Assembly: GCA_942159475.1 (NCBI GenBank)
Contig: OW804095.1
Span: 71,266,773 to 71,330,772 of the forward strand
Reading direction: 5' to 3'
DNA from: Sthenelais limicola
Lineage: Eukaryota > Annelida > Polychaeta > Phyllodocida > Sigalionidae
DNA length: 64,000 bases
In this document: positions 23,850-38,800 of the stretch, piece after piece
How the letters are laid out: each line of letters starts with the position of its first letter
How positions within the stretch are numbered: position 1 is the stretch's first letter
The notes under the pieces: model-generated
Seen by the model: the letters and a program-made list of their open reading frames with translations, nothing else
The model's database searches: none
What the model was told of the DNA's origin: nothing
Program-made: the position numbers and the translations under genes

Positions 23850-26800
23850 GTAAGAGTGACATTTAGTTTATGTAGTCATAAGAATTACACCATGTAATGA
23901 CGCTAGCTCTTCTCAGCTTAATCTAACAATTAAAACTGTTGTGTTAGATTAGATATGACATTCATTCTGAAGGTACATGGATTGCCCTGTTAAGCTACAT
24001 CATATGATAATGAACTACGACAAGTACAATTATGTTACCTGGAAACTTATTGAAAGTTACCATCACTGACAGCCGTAATTGTAAGATAAACTGTGAGACT
24101 ATAATCTACAATTTTTTTATTTTTTTTTAAAACGAACTTTATTCAGGTTAATATTTTTGGCACATGCCAACACATTAATGTGGCTAGGGATAATCCCGGT
24201 ATATACAATGCTAGGCTATTTATTATCGCAATCAGTGCAAGATTGAGTAAATTTTTAGATGAATATTCTGCTACTTGGAATAATTTGCAAAATGAAAGTG
24301 AAGTCTATGTACACACCGCGATGCCTTTTAAATTCGTAAAATTAGAATTAATGACATTGTTCTTACTATCAATTTCGCTGTGGTATTTTTAAACAATATC
24401 TGATAAAGCAAATAATGACACTCAGAATAACTTATCTCGTATGCAAGGAAATTATTATACGTACTCTTCTATTGGAAACTAATGCATGGAGAACTTCAAA
24501 ATAAGTTTAAACTGTTACAGGAGGTGTAGCAGTTCTAATGTACCCCCCATCAGATGTACCCCCCGGTATAACTAACCTAGGTCTAATGTACCGGGGGTAC
24601 ATTTGACCTAGGTCCAATGTACCCCCGGGGGTACTTTAGACCTAGGTTGGATATACCCCCTCCAGTTTTAATGTACCCCCGGGGGTAAAATAGACCTAGG
24701 TCAAATGTACCCCCACCAGGTTCAAAGTACCCCAAAGGGGGGAACTAAACCTAGGTCTAATATGCCCCAAATATTTTATAATAACCAAGTACTGATCGAA
24801 ACATTAATTCTTTAAATTATGACAATAAAAGTAATAGTACATACCTAATAGTCAGAACTGAATACATTTTAGTAATGAATTATTGTGATCTGAGAAAAGT
24901 ATTTAATTCAGGATATGAATTACACAGAGTGCTGTTCTCATCACATCCTGTAGCATTTTATCAGATTATTGACATAATATTATAATAGTGACAATTCTAC
25001 TTATAGGCATTACATAGAGCAAAAATCGTAAATTCCAATTTACAATAGTCCAATTCAATTTTAGATGTGGGGTTATTGCATAATCTTAATTTGAGGCAAG
25101 TAATGGAATCAATAGAATTTACAAAATTCAAGATTATCAAAGAAACAAAGGGGGGTAATTTGAACCTAGAGGGGGTCATTTAAACCTGAGGTCTAAATTA
25201 CCGGGGGGGGGGTACATTAGATCGGGGGTAATTTAGAACTGTTACACCGGTATTAAGAGAATTACTCAGTCCCCTTTAAACGTGCCAATAGAGACATGTA
25301 GCAATTTGCTGTTTTTAATATAAACATTTCATGTTGGTTATGTGAAACTACTTCAGAAAAAGAAATACAAAAACGTTATTTGGTAGACAATTGTAAACTT
25401 CCAAATGTGTATTTTGAAGCTTATTATTTAACACGCGGGTAATTCCCCCCTAATTATAAATATTGGTAATCATGGTGTGCATCTGAAAGCACCATATTAT
25501 GTTATATACATGTATGTATTGAGCAAACCAGTCTGATTACAACATGTGTGATATACTCGCAGCATTTAGTCATGTCTACTCAGCCGAAGAAATAAAACCC
25601 TATCCCCCAAAAGATGGACCTGAAAGGGAAAGGGTCGGAGAAAAGACGGAAGTTTGGAAGTTGAGAGAAATAAGTGTGAGTTTGAACACTGTTTTGTAAA
25701 GAGAAAAATTCATCGGTCATTCATATTGAACATGAATCCGTTGTTATTCAGGTTCACAATAAGTCATCAGGATGTGTTTTGGTAAGCATCTATATCTTAT
25801 ATTATTATATAGTTATAAAGGCTGAAGGCTTGAAGGAGAGATGGACCTTGTTCGTTTAGTCAACAAAATATTTACAAAGATAGGCCTAGTGTCTACGATT
25901 ATACATTCTTAGCTATAAGTATGACGTAATTCCTCGACTAGTCTGTCATAACTTAGGGTCGGATGACTAATTATAACTGATGGGTCTTTTTATCCCAATC
26001 GATATCACTGTAAAGGACACCGAGATGAGGAAAGATGTTGACGTGTTGACGGAGGCCCAGAGAGACAGCCTATGTAAGCGGGCTTTGAGCGAGGGCGTTG
26101 ACAAAAAGATGCTCATGCGTCTCAAGGCTTCTGGTGCCGACTGTATTGCTGCCCTCAAAAGGAATCCCAAAGTAAGTATATACGATTAATTCTGTCCTTT
26201 TTTTAAAAAAAAGAATACTTACCCAAATTTCACTATCTCCACCATAAGATTTCAAGACAAAACAGAATTTGTTCGCCCATGAATTCCCATCTTCTGCAAG
26301 AAACATAATCCACTGATAAGACTCTGGTTGAGAGAATCCATATTCAAATATTATTAAGAAGCTATTTTCCCCCCGAAAGAGCTTATTGAAATATTGTTTC
26401 ATAAACTAACACATAATATTTTTGTGTGGACATTTTAGTTTTTATACAGCGGAGAGAACTAAATGAATTTTGAGGCGAGAAACAATTTTTGAAGGCTTGA
26501 TGTTCCTGTAAACCACCCGACATCTCCGAATATTGACTCATGTGCAATGTTTGACAACATTGATTCCCCTGGGCTACTCTAACAATGAAGAAAAGAATGA
26601 TCAATATGATTGATTTTCTACATTTTCTTACGGCTTCATTGGTCTAACAGTTTAAATGCTCTATTTCCCGACCACAGGTGGACAAACTCTCAAGACTCTT
26701 ATTATTGACTTGTAGGCCTACGTGTACTAGTATGTTTTAAGACGATTATGTATTTAGTAATGTAAATAATTATCTTCATTGGTTATGTTAGGCCTATACT

Positions 26801-29800
26801 GTTATAACTCAGTTCTAGGAGAATGGAGTGTTCACTGTAACCCATTCGGAATAGAACAATTTAAAGACTAAGAATATACATGCATATAAATGACAATGGC
26901 ATTGCATTATAGATAACATATTTGGATTAGCTATATCATATTATTCATAACTGTTTTGGATTAAAGATGCAGCCATGGATGGAGGCTTGATGGGTTTGAT
27001 TGGTAATGAAAAGATCAATGAACAATTCCAACTCATCACACATATTATATCCCAGCCATTTCACAAGCGAACCTTGTTGGCATTATTCCCAGCACTATTC
27101 TAACATGCATGTCCCACTACATAACGAAAACCATATATTTTCTGCGAACCTATTAATATCATCATTGCTGGCCATTATAAAGGTTATCCAGTTCTCAAGT
27201 ATGCGACTATTGAAGTCATGTGGAATAAACGGCCTTGTTCTCCCATTAGCGAAAAAGAAAGAATTCAATCAATCATTACTTGGTCATATAGAGGTCAGTC
27301 TATAAAGGTTCGACCACAAAATAAATATTTCCCTACGTTGCCTGGTATCATGTTTGTTTGTTTGTTTGTTTTATTCATAAGCTCATGTATCTAGTACAAC
27401 ATTTTCAGCCTATATAAACATACTTAAATAATAATAATAATAATAATACAAATTACTTTATGAAATCATAAATTCACTAGTCAAATTAATTACATAATTA
27501 AGTTATAGTCAAATAAGTCAATCATTCTGATGCGACACATAATATTATACAGGTAGACATTTTTCCTTTTTGGGTATAAAGTAAAACAATGAGTGATTTG
27601 AGAAAGATGATGTGAGATTTTAAACGATCATAGGCGCCGTGCATCCATATGTACTCCCTCTGCAATGTATTCATTACAGTGAACATATTATATGGAACAT
27701 TTAGGGTTGAAACATTTCTGGTTAAAGTTTTGTTTTTACCCTCTACATTATCAAATTACACAAGCTTTAATGTAGAATCCAATAAAACCAATAAAACTAA
27801 CCTGAAATAAACCACAAGTCACTGTCCTCCTTGTTTATGGGTAATATATCACCACCCTCGATTTTAATGTAGAATATCCATTATAATTAAACTGGACTCG
27901 CCAAAATAATAATTTGATCTTTAAGCTTTAATGGCATACTGGTGATGTTAAAGTAATAAACCAATATTTTGTGTAAATTTCTGCGCATGTTATACAATGT
28001 GCGTCGACCCACTTATTATGACAATAAGCCTAAAAGCACTTTATGATATCAATATTAAGAAATAAATGTATAGTTTATATTATATAGTTTAGGATTAAAT
28101 GCGTATCGCATAGAGCTTTGCCCTGAATATTGAAAATCTATAAACGTTGGTCAATCAATCTTTGCCGTGCGGTCAATTCTTCATACATTATCTATGGAAG
28201 ACCATCTACCCATATACCGAACTTCGGTTATCCGAATTGGATCAATTCGGCCAAAACTCGGCCGAAACCCGGCCAAAACTCGGCCGAATTCGGCCGAAAT
28301 TCGGAAAACTCGGCATTCGGCAATCTTTTATGCTTATATAACATACATAATACATACATACACATACATACATACATACATACATACATACATACATACA
28401 TACATACATACATACCTGACATACACACCTGACTCAGAAAATGATATAAAATGATTATGACAGTAGGAGACCAAATGTTGTCAAATTGGTGGAATTGGCC
28501 ACATACACCATATAATATATCATCCATACATACATGTATATATACCGCATACCATATATAACTAACATATTTTTTTTGTTAAAGATTTTATTTTATTTTC
28601 ACTGGGTACATCACCTCCAAGAGGAGTAGGATATTCCGGCGGAACCCAGCTTGGGTTAAAGAATGATTATATACATAGCATAATAAGTAAGCAAAAGGTA
28701 AACGACAAGGTTGAAGATAACCTCTTACTGTGAGAGAGACTTCAAAATTGTTTGTACCGTACTATTGACAAATTCTATGTTACAAAAATATAACGTGAGA
28801 GCAAAGGCTTCATATCGCCACATTGTGTCAAATAATAATTTGTAAGGTGGGTCAACATTTGTTTGGACTGTACCATTGGGGAAATCAATGTTAAACTGAA
28901 AAGATGTGGAAAAATAGCTTCGAATCACATAATGCTGTAGGATTATGTGTGGGAAGGTCTAGTTTTTTTAGGGTAGAGAGGTTAGCAGAGTATTGTTAAT
29001 ATATATAGAATTTCAACACATTCCAGGTGAACCTCTAACTTATGAGAGTGGCCTGTAGCTGTGCTGAATAATAATTTGTACTAAGAAGTAGGTAGGAAGA
29101 TGCAGAAAGGGATTATAGAAGAGTATACATAATATACAGTGTATACATAACATACAGTATACATAACACATATATACATAACAAGTGTCTGTTTTCCTCT
29201 CTCTCTCTCTCTCTCTCTCTGTCTTTCTACACATAGTGCCGCTCATTACTCATTATACTCAGGTATAACTAATTTGCCTAAATAATGTCTAAAAGTATAC
29301 ATGTCCGAATACTTATGCTCATTACTCGAAAACTATTTGAGTCTTTTCCAAAATTTAAAATGTATTAAATACCTGAACATATCTATTTGACTGTCCTAAA
29401 ATCATATAATTATTGGATCATTATCTGTACCTCATTTGGCAATCGTTGCTAGTAATGTATTATATAAGATGAATATTTTACAATATGAACAAATATATTA
29501 AATTATTAACTAACGTCTGTACAGGCAAGTTAATTAAGACTATGAACTTGTATTGTATACCAAACGAACCGGGAACATGTCAGCATTACAGAGCTTTTTA
29601 AAGTATTCCAATCCGTTGGGAAATGGCGACACAGTGGCCCAATATGTGAAGTTCGAATTTAGTCCGAAGTTAGTCCGAATTCGGACGAAATTCGGCCGAA
29701 TTCGGACGAATAAAAGAGAGATTTTACTATGGAAGACCATTTACCCATATACCGAACTCCGGTATAACTAATCTGCCTAAATAATGTCTAAAATTATAGT

Positions 29801-32800
29801 CAATGGTAATATTTGTAATTATGTGTGTACCGGTCAATTCTTCATACATTATCTATGGAAGACCATCTACCCATATACCGAACTTCGGTTATCCGAATTG
29901 GATCAATTCGGCCAAAACTCGGCCGAATCCCGGCCGAGTTTTGACCAAAACTCGGCCGAATTCGGCCGAAATTAGGGAAACTCGGCATTCGGCAATCTTT
30001 TAAGCTTATATAACATACATATACATACATACATACATACATACATACATACATACATACATACATACCTGACATACACACCTGACTCAGAAAATGATAT
30101 AAAATGATTATGACAGTAGGAGACCAAATGTTGTCAAATTGGTGGAATTGGCCACATACACCATAATATACATACAATATATCATCCATACATACTTGTA
30201 TATATACCGCATACCTTATATAACTAACATATAGTATACATAATATACAGTATACATAACATACAGTATACATAACACATATATACATAACAAGTCTCTG
30301 TTTTCCTCTCTCTCTCTCTCTCTGTCTTTCTACACATAGTGCCGCTCATTACTCATTATACTCAGGTATAACTAATCTGCCTAAATAATGTCTAAAATTA
30401 TAGTCAATGGTAATATTTGTAATTATGTGTGTACCTGATAAGTCTTTATATAAGGGTCATAACACTCTTTAGTTTGTGAAAATATTCCAACTAGAAGAAA
30501 AGTTACAGCAAAATAACCATTCAGTAATGGTAATGCTAATGGCAGTAGCTAAATAATGTCTAAAATTATGTCGTAATACTTATGCTCATTACTCGAAAAC
30601 TATTTGAGCTTTTTCCAAAATTTAAAATGTATTAAATACCTGAAGATATCTATTTGACTGTCCTAAAATCATATAATTAATGAATCATTATCTGTACCTC
30701 ATTTGGCAATCGTTGCTAGTAAGGATTATATAAGGTGAATATTTTACAATATGAAAATATATATTAAATTAGTAATTAACGTCTGTACAGGCAAGTTAAT
30801 TAAGGCTATGAACTTGTATTGTATACCAAACGAACCGGGAACATGTCAGCATTACAGAGCTTTTTAAAGTATTCCAATCCGTTGGGAAATGGCGACACAG
30901 TGGCCCAATATGTGAAGTCCGAATTTAGTCCGAATTCGGACAAAATTCGGTCGAATTCGGCCGAATAAAAGAGAGATTTTACCGAATTTCTCCCGAATTT
31001 ATTAAATATCGGTTCGGCTCGGTTCGGTTCGGCCCTAATTCGGCAAATTATAAAGGTCGGAACTTCCCGAATTTCGGCCGAACTTCGGCCGACATCCAAC
31101 CTCCGACATCCGAGTTAACTGACATCGGCCAAAGGATTTCGGTATGAAATAGTATAGTATGGAAGACCGGAATGGGTATTATAGAGGTCGGTACCGAGGT
31201 CGGTTACCGAGGTCGGGATCAGACCGGTACCGGACCGGTACCGGACCGGGGCTTAAATTACCGGGGCTCCGATGACCGGGGCTCCGATGACCGGTCAACT
31301 AATGTCTAAAATTATGTCCGAATACTTATGCTCATTACTCAAAAACTAATTAAGCTATTTACGCAATTTAAATTGTATTAAATACCCCAACATATCTATT
31401 CGACTTTCCTAATTTTATATGATTATTGCGCAATTATTTGTACCTCTATTATCAATCGTTGGTAAAGTAGCCACAAAAAAATCTCTATAGGATGAGCTAT
31501 TCGCCGAAATAATGTCTAAAAGTATGTCTGAATACTTAAGCTCATTACTCAAAAACTACTAAAGCTTTTTACACAATTTAAATTGTATCAAATACCTCGA
31601 CATATTTATTTGACTGTCCTAATACCATATGATTATTGAGCCATTAATTGTACCTCTATTTCTAATCGTTGGTAAGGTAGCTAAAATGCTCTATAGGATG
31701 AGCTTTGAAGTAGATATATTGTGGAACCCCCATTATTCATTTGTTGTATGAACTACTGGTAATTTGACTAGATATATTGTGGAACCCCCATTATTCATTT
31801 GTTGTATGAACTACTGGTAATTTGACTTAGACATTAGTCCTAGTCTAAGTATTTATCTTCAACTTATCGCAAGGAGGGTGTGGTTTTTGTTGTCCTATGT
31901 AAATAGAAGAAGAGATGATCCTCTGTGATGAAGGAATTAGTAGATATATGCTTTCGAATGCCTTGTAGTTCGTGTTCATATCTTCTATAGCCACCAATGA
32001 TTAATTCGTTGTAGTCTCTTTTCAGAGATAGTCAACTAATCTTAACTGTTCGCTTTTTCCTTTACCTTGAAATACAGTATAATGCCTTCTGAAAATCTAC
32101 AAATTATCAAGACTTGGTAATGAAAATGGAAAATTTAATACATGATCTTGAGATTTGGTACATGACATTGTAATCATTCAACTTAGTAACCTCTATATAT
32201 AGTAACCGTCGACAAAATGTTTATTTAATTTAATATATTATTTTACTAGGAACGGTTGGTATTATGGTATACTATTCTAGTATGATAGAGGAGATTATAT
32301 TATATATATGAGTTTTAAATGTCAGCATTTCAATCGACGACAACGTTCGTTGAATATTTAAAGATTATGTAATTCTGACTATATTAAATATCAATCAAAT
32401 ATTACTTAGGAATGAGGTTACTTAGTCAGGTGAGCAACCCTACAAGCGTTTAACACAAGAATAAGCCTAACCCAATGCTTCCTATACCTTGTTCAAAATG
32501 ATTTCTTAAATATTAGATAGGTTATGATAAAATATAAACATTAGTATTTTCAGTTGAGAGCAACGATTAAGAAAATCGACTGAAACAATATTTGAATAAT
32601 CCTAAAATGCAATTCTTATTATCAATGTTCATTCCTCAGTATTATGACTGATTTAATATATTACATCAATAGAGATCACCTCCATCTCCGGATACCTCTG
32701 GGTAGTACCTCTGGACGCCACTTGGGGTCTACATTGCAACCCATGATGATATTTGTAATTTATATTATGCGATTAATTTATTGTTAATTAACCATTCATA

Positions 32801-35800
32801 TTATTTAATCTGGACTTTAACCATGATGGTTATTACATATTTTACTATTTATGTTCAAGTTTGTACTTATTTCATTATTATATTTATTTAGTTATTCCTG
32901 TTTTGTATTGCAAACATAATGTTCTCTTGTGTTGAAAATCATTCATATACCTTAAATCGGATCCAATTCCGACGACCGGGAAATTATGACCGGGGCTCCG
33001 AGAAAATGTTATCCCGGTCATCGGCCGATACTGACCCGGTATTGTAACGGTCATCGGAGCCCCGGTCATTGTAGTCCCGGTCATTGGAGCCTCGGTCATC
33101 GGAGCCCCGGTCATTGATCTCCCGGTCCGGTACCGGTCCGGTCCCGATGTTAATTTACCCGATTTTTTTATTTTTAAGGTGTCGCTATATTTTAAGTATG
33201 AGGAGGTATAGTTTCTAAATATACCGGGTCTGGCCTTGACCGGGACCGGGCCGGGCCAGGACCGGTATCGGAAGGCCGAGTTCTATACTACCCATTACGG
33301 TCTTCCATAGTATAGGGAAGTTAAGTTCGGGGTTCGCTATCGGTTCGGAATTCGGTTCGGATCGGTTCGGTACGGTCTCGGGCATCGGATTTCGGCATCC
33401 GATTCGGATATTTGACATCGGTTGATGGGTAAATGGTCTTCCATATTTTACCGAACCGAGGCCGAAATGAGGCCGAAAAAAAGACAATTTTTCCGAATTG
33501 TTTCTTTTCGGTGAGAGTTGTTTGCTATGCTTTATAATGGTGTATTGTCATACACGGTTCCGTATGGGTTCGGGGTTCGGTTCGGTTCGGTTCGGGCATC
33601 GGATTTCGGCATCCGATTCGGACATTTGACATCGGTTGATGGGTAAAAGGTCTTCCATAATAATCACTATATGCTTCGGAGCGTAACTACCATTATCCGT
33701 ATGCCACGACTAACTATTCACCGTTACATACACTTAGTCATTTGCACACAATGATATCAAATACGTTAATACATATTGTATTCCAATAAAAAAATGTAAT
33801 TACTTTTATTGACAAAATTTCGCATTTATGATACGTTTCATTTGCATGGATTCCTTTTCAAGTTTAACGTTTCCGGGGGCGAGGCTGAAGCAGTCATGAA
33901 GCAGCTAAAGGAGGAAAAATCCACAGACACGTGGACCAAATCAGACTGGACCCTGGCCCTCCGTCAAATGAAGGGAGCAATGAAGGAAGAAGATATCGAA
34001 AAGATGCCAAAGGAAACAACAAGAGAACTGTAAGTAATCGCAAAATTAATCTATAAGATGTAGGCATCAGACCAATTAAATTTAATAATGTTTAACTGAG
34101 TTTGTGGGAGTCTTAGAAAATGTCGTCATGGGTTAAGATGGGGCTCCTTATTAATACCTACAGTCGATCGATATAGTTCAATACCTAATAATCACAAGGG
34201 AGACGATATGGCAAATAACCCCTAAAATAAAGTTTATTTACACAGCATCACATATGTAAGAAAATACATTTAAGATAGATCCATTATGACTGACAAATGA
34301 TCAGTACAAGTAGACAGAGATAAGATTAAATATTTCTATACGTCTATATCTCCAAAGTCAAACCAACAAATCGTCCGAATACACCTAGACCATTATGGAA
34401 GCGTTAAAGTGAAATTATTGTAAGGGGAAACCAATCTTCAAATTTCTAAAACATGTCGATTCAGGATAAAAAATGGTGACTTGGAAGTGGCTGCCCGGAG
34501 AATGAAGAAACCATCAGAGAAGAGAGCGGTGCAGAAGAAAGTGAAAGAGGTTTATGGTGAAGCTGACTCTTGGTCAGAGACTGACTTGAAAGAGATGGGC
34601 GGAATTCTTGGTTCCATAGATGCTGAAACCCTTAAGAAAATACCGAAAGAAAATGTAATTGATTTTGCCATGATTGATAATTTCGTTGGTTCTTCGTAGC
34701 ATACGGTATTCCGACGGTATTAGAAATGTATGATGGTAGATACCAGAAAGTCCAATACCAAAGTACAGTAGCAACAACAGCAGTACGTTGGTTGTAAAAT
34801 CAATCGTGGGATAGCGTGCCTTCTATAGACTGATCCCATTTTATTTTAATTGTGCGTCTCTAGATGAAGAAGGCTGCAGCCAGTTTCCGCGATATGGAAT
34901 TTGATGACAAGAGAAAAAAGGCTGCTGTCGGCAAGAAATTGGTCGAAGGAATGGGAAAAGATTCCGTCAAATATTGGTCCAGTGAAAACCTCAAAGAGTA
35001 AGTGGCCATTTCCACCAATTTGACAACATTTGGGCCCCTAGACACCCCCAGAATACCAAAAAATAATTTTTACTTTCATCAGTTGATTTGTTATTTTCTA
35101 TCAACCTCATATATATGCACATTAAACTGTCAAGTTTGGAACCATTCTGATTATTAGTAATTTTTTTACAGGGGGGGTCAAAAATAGATCCCAAATATGT
35201 AAAAATGCTAAAAATAGCATTCCGAATAATGGTACATATTTCTACATAAATTAGGATTTAAATTAAAAATAGATAAAACAAATATGCACATAATGTATTG
35301 CACTATTTTGTACTTGATAGGTCTCGACATAAGGATCATAACACCTTTTATTTGGTGAAAATATTCAAACTAGAAGAAAAGTTACAGCCAAATAACCATT
35401 CAGTAATGGTAATGATAATGGCAGCGGCAAGGGTGACAGGTCATTGACCCTCTGCCCACATTATTATGCATGTATACACATTATATAACTCATTATATTT
35501 AGAATATATATTAACATTTATTACCCTTGTTTCCTTTTTTAAGTTGACTTGAATACTTGAATTGATTGTCCCTGTCCTGTTTAAGTATTTAGAGGCAAAA
35601 ATTTTAAACATAAAGATTCTGATATTATATATATGTGAGGGATACCATTTCTGACATTTTGTGACGGCAGACGTGACGTAGACAACGTGACGAAGACGAC
35701 AAAAGCGTGACGAAGATTTTTTAAGGATTTTCCCATGAAAATCATTTAAAAATGACTCGGAAATTCTTAAGTTCAGTCTACATAGATTGGTATTAAGCAA

Positions 35801-38800
35801 AGTTAATAATAAATGTCAAATTTAAAGTTTATTATTAAATTTATGCCTTGAAAGGCTCTAAAAACCCCTAAAATTGGTGTGACGAAGACGACATGAGCTA
35901 GGGTACCCACCCCCCCTTTTCTGCCATGTTATTTCTCTGCTTTGATTCAAGAAAAACTAAAATCAATACATTTGATGTTCTATACCTATATAATCCGATG
36001 CACTCTATCATTATTCATCAAAATATGACATTTTTTTTTTTTTTTTATTTATTTATTCCACCTTAGGCACACTGCGTGACGAAGACGACATGGGGGGGTA
36101 CCCACAATTTTTTTTTTTGATTTTTGATGACTTTTGGCCAAAAAATATTTTTTTTGCATTTTTTTTTCACACAGATCATATTCACGTAACCTACTATCAC
36201 AACATATAAAAAAAAATGTTCAATTTTGAAGATTATTTAGAAATTTAGCAATTCCACGGACTAATGGCTGTTAAAAAAAACGATTTTTGCCTCCAAAATA
36301 GGATTTTGAAATAAAAAAAAAAAAAAAATTGGGCTAAAAATGCCAAAAAAGGTTGGTAGAACCATCCAATCAAAAAAAATAATCAAATTAATGATAATTA
36401 ACTTGATTTAAGCCCATTTTACCCCTTTCCACGGTTGGGGGCCAAATGTTGTCAAATTGGTGGAATTGGCCAAGTACAGGTTATTATAATCGTAACTATA
36501 ATTCAGCATGTCTCCTCATCCTTAAAACTTATCTAATAGGCATTGAATTTCTGGTTACCTAAGTAAGTAACGCTTTGGCTAAAAGACAGGGCACGGAACA
36601 GGCATGATTCAGTTGTATAATTGAATATTTCATTCCATGTCATACTGAAACAGCCGAGGTTGCCAATCATTTCTTCTGAATTTGCACCAATTTTTACCAC
36701 CTATATGATAGTATGTCCAAATGGTACGTCATGCTGAGAAAGCTCATTCATTTGCTATCGCTATGAACAAAGACGCGAATTTACTATAGTTTTTTTGTTT
36801 TTACAACATCTTTATTCAACGTATCCTGCCATCTAGGCCTTACAAATCTAAACATTTTATAACATTTAATAAAAACAATATAGTTGGAAGACAATTGATT
36901 TAAGATCAAGATCCTACGTGGTTTGCATAATACAGTTTGTACTAAGGTGAATATATAGTGTCGCCACCTGGCTTCAGTTAGTTTCGACTATTACCTCCTT
37001 TAACCCCTACCTTATCTATCCATAGGTCCACCTGGTGGATTTCTGAAGAACTACGAAGGTTGATCGGGGGGGGGGGGGGGGGGTAGCATTAGACTCGAGA
37101 AAAAAAACCTAGGATCGGCTTTTTCAGACGGTTCCTAGGGAATTTTATACCTGTATGCTATGATCTTATATTATCAAGATACCCGGAGATGTCCTCCTTC
37201 ACTCTTCTCCAAGGGAGAGTCTTATTATTTTTTTGAGGGTGAAGATACAGCGATTTTATGGTTACATTTAATCTTGAATTGAGCTCGTTCATTAAGTGAT
37301 TAAAGGAAAGGTCATTATTATAGAACAGTTTCTGTCTATGTACGAACGATTTCGTATGCATCAACAACCAGTTTATCACTTTGGAGTTATCATTCTCCTC
37401 GATTATACCAAAGATTATTTGTACAGGGTCGATGACTATCCTGTTACCATTTTTTCTAATAATATCTCTATCATCTTTCCATTTATTTAAATAGCCAATG
37501 TCACAGATCCATTCTAGTAGGCTTTTCCATAAGTTCTTGGCATTTTGACAATTTATCAAGAAGTGACTTACATCGTCCACTCTTACCTTACAATAACTAC
37601 ATTGTTTATTTTTTCTTATAGTTATGTTTTTCAAATATTCATTGCACGGAATAGCCATGTGCAAGATCTTATATTGAAGGGACTGTAATCTTGTTTCATT
37701 TGTGACGAGGTATATTCTTTCGAATATGTTCCTCCAATCTACTTCTTCGAACTCTTTATCAGACATATTCAATATTTTTTGCCACCTGTCGAACTTAGCC
37801 CTATTCAGTTTTTTTTTACTTACTAAGGCATGGTACACCATTTTTGACGAACAACTTAGAATATTAATTTTTTGATCCGCGATCTCGATTAATATTTTCC
37901 CTTCATCAGGGGTGTCATAAGCGCTCCTCATGAGAATAACCCACTCTCTTGGGATGGCTCTTGCCAATTCTATTCTCTCACAAAAGGAAGTTTTGATTTT
38001 ATACAATTCTTTCAGTTGTTTGGTGGACATGATTCTTCCCTGCTCATCCAGGATGTCCCCAATAACATTGACTCCCTGCTGTTTCCAGTGAGGCCACTCT
38101 ACCATCTTATTTTTTATCTTAATATTTCTATTCGACCACAAGCGCTCTCTCTTTATTTGCTCTGGACCTTCTGGGTCTTTGCTATAAAAATACCTATTCC
38201 ATACAAGGAATATCTCTTTGTAAAACTCGTTGATATAGAACTTGGGTTTATATCTGGTAAGGAAAATATCCTCTATATTACTCTTTAATATTTCTTCTAA
38301 GACAGAGAACCAGGAAGAATTCTTACCCAGTAACATCCTCTGGACCCATTTAATTCTATTTACCTCATAAATGTCTTCAACGAGACGAAGATTCATACCT
38401 CCCATACTCGTTGTTTGTGTAAGGAAGGGTGCGGAGACATGGTGATATTTATTGTTCCACACAAAATCAATAATGATCTTATCAATTTTTTTCCTTAATA
38501 TTTTGTCTATCGTGATACAGGACATAACATGTTGTAAGATAGGAGACAAAAAAACATTTGCCACCACTACTCTGCCCTTGAGGGTGAGAAACCTATTCCT
38601 CCAGTTGTGGATGACTGACATGATTTTTTCTACCAATATTTCACCATTTATTTTAGACATTAGCTTTTCGTTTCTGGGGCAGATTAAAGTGACGCCCAGT
38701 ACATTAAGTCTATTGCTCCATTCAACATCGAGAAGGGATTCTTTGGTAATCAGTGCATCACCAATTTTACAACCATTCGACTTACCAGGATTTAACGATA

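Noticed and set aside
24509..24770. Direct-repeat array resembling a CRISPR
   Set aside because: Units alternate in orientation, there are no unique spacers, and the setting is a eukaryotic intron.
28130..28454. Open frames rich in His-Thr-Tyr-Ile or Met-Tyr-Val-Cys
   Set aside because: They are translations of the CATA microsatellite with CGG-rich flanks and recur in the duplicated block.
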